Origin: Sphingomonadaceae bacterium
GTDB taxonomy: Bacteria; Pseudomonadota; Alphaproteobacteria; Sphingomonadales; Sphingomonadaceae
DNA length: 8,867 nt
Direction: 5' to 3'
NCBI GenBank assembly: GCA_947446935.1
Contig: CANFIV010000038.1
Coordinates: 1 to 8,867, forward strand
Within the stretch, counting starts at the first letter, position 1; every line of letters starts with the position of its first letter. Positions 1 through 4,908 of the stretch are shown one piece after another. Below the pieces are notes generated by a model. The model searched no databases, had not been told where the DNA came from, and saw nothing but the letters and a program-made list of their open reading frames with translations. The position numbers and the translations under genes are program-made.

Positions 1-70
1 ACAAACTTTGGGAGATGATGGCAGCGGCGCTGGAAAACACCTGACGGCATTCCCCAGCGCGCTGGATCAT
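1..70 (-). CDS. Possible partial ORF downstream of rho (5' end only)
   Basis: An ATG at 70-68 (minus strand) opens a frame that runs through the window edge with no stop, giving 23 codons (start MIQRAGECRQ). A GAGG stretch lies four bases before the ATG, and the start is 11 bp after the rho stop codon, as in a tightly packed operon. Third positions are about 70% G/C, which fits coding sequence but is weak evidence over so few codons. The fragment does not match MnmE, a frequent gene in this neighbourhood in other alphaproteobacteria, and I do not recognise it. It could equally be non-coding rho 3' sequence. Confidence 0.25.
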   Translation of the reverse strand, partial: MIQRAGECRQVFSSAAAIISQSL

Positions 71-81
71 TGATCCTCGCC

Positions 82-1353
82 TTATTGATTCATCGTGGCG
101 AAGAAGTCCTCGTTGGTCTTGGAGTTCTTCATCTTGTCGAGCAGGAACTCCATCGCATCGATCGTGCCCATCTGCATCAGGATGCGGCGCAGCACCCACA
201 TCTTGCTGAGCTGATCGGTCGGAACCAGCAGTTCCTCCTTGCGCGTGCCGCTCTTGCCCACGTCGAGCGCGGGGAAGATGCGCTTGTCCGCAACCTTGCG
301 GTCGAGCACGATTTCAGAGTTGCCGGTGCCCTTGAACTCTTCAAAGATCACTTCGTCCATGCGGCTGCCGGTATCGATCAGCGCGGTGGCGATGATCGAG
401 AGCGAGCCGCCTTCCTCGATGTTGCGCGCTGCGCCGAAGAAGCGCTTGGGGCGCTGCAGAGCGTTGGCGTCAACACCGCCGGTCAGCACCTTGCCCGAGC
501 TGGGCACCACGGTGTTGTAGGCCCGGCCAAGGCGCGTGATCGAATCGAGCAAGATGACGACATCGCGCTTGTGCTCGACCAGCCGCTTGGCCTTCTCGAT
601 GACCATTTCGGCAACCTGCACGTGGCGGGTGGCGGGTTCGTCGAACGTCGAGGAGATCACCTCGCCCTTCACCGAACGCTGCATGTCGGTGACTTCCTCG
701 GGCCGCTCGTCAACGAGCAGCACGATCAGGAACACCTCGGGATGGTTGTCGGTGATGGCCTTCGCCATGTTCTGCAGCAGCACGGTCTTGCCGGTGCGCG
801 GCGGTGCCACGATCAGCGCGCGCTGCCCCTTGCCCTGCGGGCTGACGAGGTCGATCACGCGGGCCGACTTGTCTTTCACCGTGGGATCGAGCGTGTCCAG
901 CCGCAGCCGTTCGTTCGGATAGAGCGGCGTCAGGTTATCGAAATTGACCCGGTGGCGCACCGCGTCGGGATCATCGAAGTTCACCTTGATCAGCCGGGTG
1001 ATCGAAAAATAGCGCTCCCCGTCCTTGGGCGCGCGGACTTCGCCTTCCACCGTATCGCCGGTGCGCAGGCCCCATTTCCGGACCTGGTTGGGCGAGACGT
1101 AAATGTCGTCCGGGCCGGCGAGATAGTTCGCCTCGGGGCTGCGCAGGAAGCCGAACCCATCGGGCAACACTTCGATCGTGCCGATACCGAGGATCTCCTC
1201 GCCATCATCGGCCAGTTCCTTGAGAATCGCGAACATGAGGTCCTGGCGGCGCAGCGTGCTTGCGCCCTCGACATCAAGTTCCTCGGCCATCTGCACGAGC
1301 TCGGCGGGCGTCTTTTTCTTCAATTCCTTGAGATGCATGGGCTTGGGCTTCAT
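82..1353 (-). CDS. rho: Transcription termination factor Rho
   Basis: Hexameric RNA-dependent ATPase/helicase that terminates transcription by loading on C-rich unstructured RNA and pulling it from RNA polymerase; it acts in the cytoplasm. The 423-aa product has the family's usual length and order: an N-terminal helical domain (about 1-50), the cold-shock RNA-binding fold with RNP1-like DGFGFLR (65-71), Walker A APPRTGKT (183-190), Walker B VVILLD (265-270), the Q-loop region from [11 protein letters not shown] (292-302) and the R-loop [10 protein letters not shown] (366-375). It reads TAA at 84-82. Start choice is uncertain: Met1 (ATG 1353-1351) has no Shine-Dalgarno in its C-rich leader, and Met6 (ATG 1338-1336, then [10 protein letters not shown]) aligns better with the family N-terminus. 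hemJ lies 177 bp upstream on the same strand. All functional motifs appear intact. Confidence 0.97.
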   Translation of the reverse strand: MKPKPMHLKELKKKTPAELVQMAEELDVEGASTLRRQDLMFAILKELADDGEEILGIGTIEVLPDGFGFLRSPEANYLAGPDDIYVSPNQVRKWGLRTGDTVEGEVRAPKDGERYFSITRLIKVNFDDPDAVRHRVNFDNLTPLYPNERLRLDTLDPTVKDKSARVIDLVSPQGKGQRALIVAPPRTGKTVLLQNMAKAITDNHPEVFLIVLLVDERPEEVTDMQRSVKGEVISSTFDEPATRHVQVAEMVIEKAKRLVEHKRDVVILLDSITRLGRAYNTVVPSSGKVLTGGVDANALQRPKRFFGAARNIEEGGSLSIIATALIDTGSRMDEVIFEEFKGTGNSEIVLDRKVADKRIFPALDVGKSGTRKEELLVPTDQLSKMWVLRRILMQMGTIDAMEFLLDKMKNSKTNEDFFATMNQ

Positions 1354-1530
1354 TCAAAAGGAGGCAGTATTAAACAGGATGCGGTGGCGCGCGCCGGACG
1401 GTCATGGGGCTTGGGGAAAGCGGACCTCGGGGGTGCAGGCGCAGCGATGCGGCTGACCGGAACCGGAATGCAGGTTTGCGCATAAGACGGGGCGCCGGGC
1501 GCGTCAACGCCCAAGCGTCGGCTGGGCTTC
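1354..1530 (-). promoter_or_regulatory. C-rich rho leader, candidate site of Rho autoregulation
   Basis: The 177-bp gap between hemJ and rho is skewed. Over 1354-1460, on the transcribed (minus-sense) strand, I count about 47 C against 24 G, with C-runs and few G-runs. C>G RNA is the hallmark of rut sites, and rho genes elsewhere are autoregulated by Rho-dependent attenuation in the leader. No convincing intrinsic terminator or Shine-Dalgarno was seen. An AAGGAGG at 1358-1364 lies on the opposite strand and cannot serve rho. Function is inferred from composition only. Confidence 0.35.
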
Positions 1531-1974
1531 TCAGAACGGCTTCACGATCACCAGAACCACGATCACGGCTGCCGTCACCCCGGGAATCTCGTTGAGCAGA
1601 CGCAGATAGCGCCCGCTCAGCTTGCGCTGTCCTTGGGCCAGTTGAGCGGCATAGTTCGCCAGCCACACGTGATAGGCGCTCAGCACAGGCACCATCGCCA
1701 GCTTGGCATGAAACCAGCCTTGCGTGTACCATTCGCCGCTCACCGCCAGCAGCAGGCCAAACGCCCAGACCGCAACCAGCGAGGGCCACATGATGATCTC
1801 CAGCAGCTTGCGCTCGCGGTCGATCCAGATCGCGTTTTCGGGCGAACCCTCCGGCGCTTCCTGATGATAGACGAAGAAGCGCGGGAGCATGAACAGCCCC
1901 GCCATCCAGAAGATCACGAAAATGACATGGCCGGCCTTGAGCCAGAGATAGAGCATCGCGAGCACCTGCAACAT
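1531..1974 (-). CDS. hemJ: Protoporphyrinogen IX oxidase, HemJ family
   Basis: Oxygen-independent-type membrane enzyme that oxidises protoporphyrinogen IX to protoporphyrin IX, the penultimate haem step, in the inner membrane. The 147-aa product shows the family hallmarks: WLKAGHVIFVIFWMAG (11-26) with conserved His16, LPRFFVYH (30-37) with Arg32 and His37, ERKLL (54-58), WFHAKLAMV (88-96) and LLNEIP (126-131). Four hydrophobic helices are visible at roughly 10-32, 62-80, 87-106 and 132-146. Start is uncertain: ATG 1974-1972 has no good Shine-Dalgarno, whereas Met7 (ATG 1956-1954) is preceded by CAGGTG. A TATATT at 1987-1982 could be a -10 box for the shorter form. rho follows 177 bp downstream. 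hemE, often directly upstream of hemJ in alphaproteobacteria, is here separated by a plus-strand gene pair. Older annotations call this family CopD-like or UPF0093. Confidence 0.92.
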   Translation of the reverse strand: MLQVLAMLYLWLKAGHVIFVIFWMAGLFMLPRFFVYHQEAPEGSPENAIWIDRERKLLEIIMWPSLVAVWAFGLLLAVSGEWYTQGWFHAKLAMVPVLSAYHVWLANYAAQLAQGQRKLSGRYLRLLNEIPGVTAAVIVVLVIVKPF

Positions 1975-2103
1975 GCGCCGGAATATAGCGCTTTCGCAGC
2001 CAAACCGGAACTTGGGAATTGGTGCGAGCCCTCGTGCCGCGCCCGCCTCGGGTGGTCAAGCACAGCCTTGCGAGCGTTCGGCCAGCCGGGTATCGGGCAC
2101 ACC

Positions 2104-2493
2104 ATGATCGGGTTCCGCCAGTACCTTGTCCGATATCGCCATTCGGCAATGATCCTGCTCGCGCTGGTGCTCGCGATGCGGGCCCTGATCCCGCAAGGCA
2201 TGATGGCCGCGCCAGACGGTGTGCGCGGCGTGGCCGTGCTGCTGTGCGATGGCACGGGCGCGGCAGGCCGCATCGATCTGCCAGTGGGCGAGAAACACGG
2301 GAAAACGGGTCAGGCCCAGGCATGCCCGTTCGGCGTGCTGGCGCATGCGGCGCATTCCGATACGCCCGACGGCTGGGCCGTCGCCTCCGTCCTGCCGCAA
2401 CCCGCACTGCAATCGGCGGCACGGATTGCTTTCCGTCTCGGCACTCGGCCGCATCCCCATCCGCCGGCGCGGGCTCCACCCGCCGCAGTCTGA
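2104..2493 (+). CDS. DUF2946 family protein
   Basis: A 129-aa small protein of the kind annotated as DUF2946. Its features are an N-terminal hydrophobic segment (about 15-29) followed by the RALIPQGMM motif (26-34), VLLCDG with Cys48 (45-50), CPFGVLAHAA with Cys74 (74-83), and a Pro/Arg-rich tail ending RAPPA. The membrane segment suggests a signal anchor or signal peptide with the rest in the periplasm. The molecular function is not established. Members are often reported beside copper-related or TonB-dependent outer-membrane genes, so a metal link is inference. ATG 2104 has only a weak GGG upstream; ATG 2149 (Met16) is an alternative. It is divergent from hemJ with 129 bp between and is followed 65 bp later by the barrel gene, probably as one transcript. 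Confidence 0.72.
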   Translation: MIGFRQYLVRYRHSAMILLALVLAMRALIPQGMMAAPDGVRGVAVLLCDGTGAAGRIDLPVGEKHGKTGQAQACPFGVLAHAAHSDTPDGWAVASVLPQPALQSAARIAFRLGTRPHPHPPARAPPAAV

Positions 2494-2558
2494 GCCTTTC
2501 AAACCTCAGATTTGCACCGGCCGGCAGCCCATGTCGGCCAGACCTACGGATGATGCCC

Positions 2559-3515
2559 ATGCGTATTTTTACGGCTGCGGTGCTCTGCGCCGCGCTCACA
2601 CCTGTTCCTGCCCTCGCCTGTGCCAGCTGCGGCTGCACGTTCACGTCCGACTGGCTCTCTCAAGGGCTGATGACCCAACCGGGGCAGGCCATCACCTTCC
2701 GGTATGACTACGTGCCGCAAAGCCGCTTGCAGTCGGGCACCGATCCGATTGATCCCACGACGATTGCTCTGCCGCCCGAACGCGAAATCGAGCGGCGGAC
2801 CGATAACCACTATCTCACGATTGCTTACGACCGCCAGTTTGCCAGCGATTGGGGCCTGAATATCGCGCTGCCGATCCTGTGGCGGCCCCACCGCACCATT
2901 GCCGAGGATACTGTGAGCGAAACCCGCTCCAACGGCAAAGGCATCGGCGATATGCGGCTTGTGCTGCGTTGGCAGGGCCTCTCTCGGCCGGGCAGTGTCA
3001 CCGGGCTGCAAGCAGGGCTTACCCTACCGACTGGTCCGTTCCACCGACAGTTCAGCAACGGGCCGGGCGCGGGTGAACTGGTCGATCGCGGGCTCCAGCC
3101 GGGCACTGGCACGGTGCAAGCACTGGTCGGCGCTTATCACTACCGGCGGCTGGGCAGCGAAGTCGCGCTTATTGCGCAGGGCCAGGTTCATTTCGCGCTG
3201 ACATCACGCGAGGAATACCGGCCCGGCACGTTCGGTGAGGCCTCGCTTTCCCTGCAATGGCTGGGCCTTGGCAAGGGCAGGGTTATTCCGGAACTTCAGA
3301 TCAACACCCGCATCACCGCGCGCGATAGCGGCGCGGCATCAGACCGGGAAAACAGTGGCGGCGAGCAAGTCTATCTTGCCCCCGGCATGACCGCCAAACT
3401 CACCCCCACACTCGCAGTCTTCGCGAACGTGCAAGTGCCGCTTTACCAGCGCGTCAACGGTTACCAGCTGGTGCCGCGCCTGATTGGCTCGACCGGATTG
3501 CAGGTCCGATTCTAA
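2559..3515 (+). CDS. Cys-rich, signal-peptide-bearing putative outer-membrane beta-barrel protein
   Basis: A 318-aa exported protein. Residues 1-20 form a signal peptide (MRIF, hydrophobic stretch, then PALA) with predicted cleavage before Cys21. The mature N-terminus begins CASCGC (Cys21, Cys24, Cys26), a possible metal-binding or redox site. The rest is an alternating polar/hydrophobic pattern rich in Gly and aromatics, with segments such as WGLNIALPI, LQAGLTLPTG and LAVFANVQVPLYQRVNGYQL. It ends LQVRF, and a C-terminal Phe is typical of outer-membrane barrels. It resembles the loosely annotated transporter / phenol MetA-pathway-like proteins; substrate is unknown. ATGs at 2550 and 2553 are also in frame. 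I chose 2559 because a GGA lies at 2548-2550 and the N-terminus is then a standard signal peptide. The stop codon is 7 bp from the convergent hemE stop, leaving no room for a terminator. Confidence 0.68.
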   Translation: MRIFTAAVLCAALTPVPALACASCGCTFTSDWLSQGLMTQPGQAITFRYDYVPQSRLQSGTDPIDPTTIALPPEREIERRTDNHYLTIAYDRQFASDWGLNIALPILWRPHRTIAEDTVSETRSNGKGIGDMRLVLRWQGLSRPGSVTGLQAGLTLPTGPFHRQFSNGPGAGELVDRGLQPGTGTVQALVGAYHYRRLGSEVALIAQGQVHFALTSREEYRPGTFGEASLSLQWLGLGKGRVIPELQINTRITARDSGAASDRENSGGEQVYLAPGMTAKLTPTLAVFANVQVPLYQRVNGYQLVPRLIGSTGLQVRF

Positions 3516-3522
3516 CGGTCTC

Positions 3523-4572
3523 TCAGCGCTCCCACGCCCGCACGACTTCGAGCAATCGCTCGACGTGCGGGATGGGGGTGAACTGGCCAATGCCGTGGCC
3601 CAGATTGAAGACATGCGGGCGATCGGCAAACACGTCGAGCACACGCCGCGCGCCTTCCTCTAGCGCAGGGCCGCCGGCCAGCAGCAGCAACGGATCGAGA
3701 TTGCCCTGCACCGGAAGCCCGGCAGGCAAATTTTTCGCAGCCCACACCGGGTCGATCGTCTCATCCACGCCGATCGCATCCACTCCGGTCCCCTCGGCAT
3801 AAGCGACGAGCTTCTCGCCTGCCCCCTTGGGAAATCCGATGATGGGCACGCCGGGGTGCAGCTTGTGCATCGCTGCGGTGATCCGCGCATTGGGTCCGAT
3901 CACCCAGCGTTCGAACTCGCTCGGCGCCAGGCTGCCCGACCAGCTGTCGAACAATTGCAGGCCTTCTGCGCCCGCCTTCACTTGTCCGCCGAGGTATTCC
4001 ACGGTCACATCGACGATGGCATCGATGATCGCCTGAAACGCACCGGGATCGCGATAGGCCAGCGCGCGGGTGTCGTGCTGATCGCGGCTGCCTTCGCCTG
4101 CCACCATGTATGTCGCGATGGTCCAGGGGCTGCCCGCAAAGCCCAGCATGGTGGCCTGTGGGGGCAAGGCCGCGCTGACCCTCGCCACGGTGTCATAGAT
4201 CGGCGAAAGGCGCTCAGGCACGCTCCGCAGCGTCTCTAGCCCTGCATCCAGCAGCCGGGGCGAGAGTGCCGGACCTTCACCGACAAGAAACTGAAGATCC
4301 TGACCCATCGCATAAGGCACGATCAGGATGTCTGAAAACAGGATCGCGCCATCGAAGCCGAACCGGCGCAGCGGTTGCAAGGTGATCTCGGCTGCAGCCT
4401 CGGGATCATAGACCAACGCAAGGAAGCCGCCCTTGGCTGCTCGCAATTCGCGGTACTCTGGCAGATAGCGCCCTGCTTGCCGCATAAGCCAGATTGGACG
4501 ACGGGGAAGATTGGCCCCCTTGAGGGTTTCGAGAAGCGGCTTTGAGGCAGTGCTCGGCACAGAGTCAGGCAT
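3523..4572 (-). CDS. hemE: Uroporphyrinogen decarboxylase
   Basis: Cytoplasmic enzyme that decarboxylates the four acetate side chains of uroporphyrinogen III to give coproporphyrinogen III in haem synthesis. The 349-aa length is normal. Both family signatures are present: PIWLMRQAGRYLPEYR (26-41) with substrate-binding Arg31 and Arg35, and GFAGSPWT (144-151). FSDIL (79-83) carries the catalytic Asp81, LFDSWSG (207-213) is intact, and NLGHGI (323-328) carries the conserved His326. The start ATG 4572-4570 has no Shine-Dalgarno and sits in one arm of a small inverted repeat (ATTGG 4571-4575, CCAAT 4585-4589), so translation may be leaderless or structure-controlled. Upstream is the AT-rich edge of the presumed origin. 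It is transcribed away from that origin. Its stop faces the barrel gene's stop at 7 bp. Confidence 0.97.
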   Translation of the reverse strand: MPDSVPSTASKPLLETLKGANLPRRPIWLMRQAGRYLPEYRELRAAKGGFLALVYDPEAAAEITLQPLRRFGFDGAILFSDILIVPYAMGQDLQFLVGEGPALSPRLLDAGLETLRSVPERLSPIYDTVARVSAALPPQATMLGFAGSPWTIATYMVAGEGSRDQHDTRALAYRDPGAFQAIIDAIVDVTVEYLGGQVKAGAEGLQLFDSWSGSLAPSEFERWVIGPNARITAAMHKLHPGVPIIGFPKGAGEKLVAYAEGTGVDAIGVDETIDPVWAAKNLPAGLPVQGNLDPLLLLAGGPALEEGARRVLDVFADRPHVFNLGHGIGQFTPIPHVERLLEVVRAWER

Positions 4573-4586
4573 TGGTCGGTCGGTCC

Positions 4587-4634
4587 AATACTAATCTATA
4601 GATTCTTTTGAATCAGATTGAGGATGATAGATGG
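4587..4634. other. AT-rich patch, candidate DNA unwinding element
   Basis: Bases 4587-4619 contain only 7 G/C in 33 (about 21%) and the whole patch is about 30% G/C, in a region otherwise above 60%. It lies at the hemE edge of the interval, next to a DnaA-like box. It holds a perfect 12-bp palindrome AATCTATAGATT (4593-4604) overlapping a hairpin GATTC-TTTT-GAATC (4601-4614), then a further AATC-A-GATT (4611-4619). It may also contain the hemE promoter (TAGTAT-like on the minus strand), which the sequence does not decide. Confidence 0.6.
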
Positions 4635-4637
4635 CCC

Positions 4638-4646
4638 TGTGGAAAG
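4638..4646 (-). promoter_or_regulatory. DnaA-box-like site 1 (CTTTCCACA)
   Basis: Minus-strand CTTTCCACA matches TTATCCACA at 7 of 9 positions. Reading 5' to 3' on the minus strand, the box is followed by a GC-rich GGGCC and then by the AT-rich patch. That order (box, GC-rich spacer, unwinding region) is known from bacterial origin unwinding systems. Confidence 0.45.
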
Positions 4647-4735
4647 CGGGGACAGGATGCATCTGCCCGAATTGTCCCGGCGCCTCCACAAAAAAGCGTG
4701 GGTGCGACTCCCCGAGGCTGCACGCGCAAGCACAA

Positions 4736-4751
4736 GTTGTCCCCGTTGTCC
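4736..4751 (+). repeat. Tandem GTTGTCC repeat in the origin interval
   Basis: GTTGTCC occurs at 4736-4742 and 4745-4751, a 9-bp period. Related copies lie at 4672 (TTGTCCCGG, plus), 4648-4656 (CCTGTCCCC on the minus strand) and 4834 (TTGTCGCCG). The shared core TTGTCC differs from the DnaA-box half TTATCC by one base, so these could be weak DnaA sites; that is inference. Confidence 0.4.
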
Positions 4752-4757
4752 GTCGCC

Positions 4758-4766
4758 TGTGGGTAA
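4758..4766 (-). promoter_or_regulatory. DnaA-box-like site 2 (TTACCCACA)
   Basis: Minus-strand TTACCCACA matches TTATCCACA at 8 of 9 positions, the best match in the interval. The identical 9-mer recurs at 8565-8573 upstream of hpf. Confidence 0.5.
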
Positions 4767-4857
4767 TTGCTTCTCCCTGTTTGCAACATGGGCTCTCGTG
4801 CGCCGAAGGTGGGGGTGGAATCGCAGCGCAAACTTGTCGCCGGTTTTGTGCCGTGGT

Positions 4858-4866
4858 TTATCCTAG
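4858..4866 (+). promoter_or_regulatory. DnaA-box-like site 3 (TTATCCTAG)
   Basis: The TTATCC half of the DnaA box is exact but the second half diverges (6 of 9). It starts 11 bp, about one helical turn, before site 4 in the same orientation, so the two could form a cooperative pair. It also overlaps a weak promoter-like TTTATC (4857-4862) placed 17 bp after TTGTCG (4834-4839). Confidence 0.35.
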
Positions 4867-4868
4867 GG

Positions 4869-4877
4869 CAATCCACA
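4869..4877 (+). promoter_or_regulatory. DnaA-box-like site 4 (CAATCCACA)
   Basis: CAATCCACA matches TTATCCACA at 7 of 9 with the ATCCACA core intact. It resembles the Caulobacter G-box type (TGATCCACA), differing at the first two positions. It lies 31 bp before the ppsR start codon. Confidence 0.45.
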
Positions 4878-4893
4878 GCTCCTTCCCGGGGCG

Positions 4894-4905
4894 GATTCAG
4901 GAATC
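4894..4905. promoter_or_regulatory. Inverted GATTC-AG-GAATC pair over the ppsR ribosome-binding site
   Basis: Two GANTC methylation targets face each other with a 2-bp spacer. The AGGA inside (4899-4902) is the likely ppsR Shine-Dalgarno, 6 bp before the ATG. A second inverted pair, GATTC-TTTT-GAATC, lies at 4601-4614 at the opposite edge of the interval. Confidence 0.5.
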
Positions 4906-4908
4906 TCG

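Larger units (their letters stand above)
4573..4908. other. oriC: Candidate chromosomal replication origin (oriC) between hemE and ppsR
   Basis: This 336-bp interval has no credible gene; open frames crossing it lack recognisable protein character. It is bounded by divergent hemE and ppsR. The same pair, hemE and the RP001 homologue, brackets Cori in Caulobacter crescentus and the origin in Rickettsia, and the order after it (maf, aroE, coaE, dnaQ) also matches Caulobacter. Inside are an AT-rich patch at 4587-4634, DnaA-box-like 9-mers at 4638, 4758, 4858 and 4869, six GANTC sites (4601, 4610, 4706, 4818, 4894, 4901) and TTGTCC repeats. No TTAA occurs, so the Caulobacter CtrA site TTAA-N7-TTAA is absent. 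Genes on both sides mostly point away, as expected at an origin. Function is inferred from synteny plus motifs; no perfect TTATCCACA is present. Confidence 0.78.

Noticed and set aside
1358..1364. Perfect AAGGAGG on the plus strand
   Set aside because: The nearest downstream ATG (1379) is 14 bp away and opens only a short frame without features; rho is on the other strand.
1370..1405. Possible 11-aa leader peptide (MTVRRAPPHPV) before rho, by analogy with E. coli rhoL
   Set aside because: No ribosome-binding site, and too short to distinguish from chance.
70..1485. Long plus-strand open frame (471 codons) opposite rho
   Set aside because: It is the antisense shadow of rho in high-GC codons. 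Its translation is His/Arg/Leu-rich and has no family features, while rho on the other strand is unambiguous.
2019..2558. Extending the barrel protein upstream to 2019
   Set aside because: The extension overlaps the DUF2946 gene in another frame and would bury the signal peptide at 2559 in the middle of the protein.
2606..2623. Lipoprotein signal at Cys21 of the barrel protein
   Set aside because: ALAC lacks the usual Leu at -3, and the barrel-like remainder with C-terminal Phe fits a signal-peptidase I substrate better.
1370..2644. Long minus-strand open frame crossing the rho leader, hemJ and the DUF2946 gene
   Set aside because: Arg/Pro/Ala-rich translation with no motifs, overlapping recognised genes in other frames.
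3491..3522. Bidirectional terminator between the barrel gene and hemE
   Set aside because: The stops are 7 bp apart; the only pairing (GACCG with CGGTC) has a 20-base loop and no T-run.
4601..4634. Canonical DnaA-trio repeat
   Set aside because: The trinucleotide rhythm is loose and does not fit the trio consensus in a single register.
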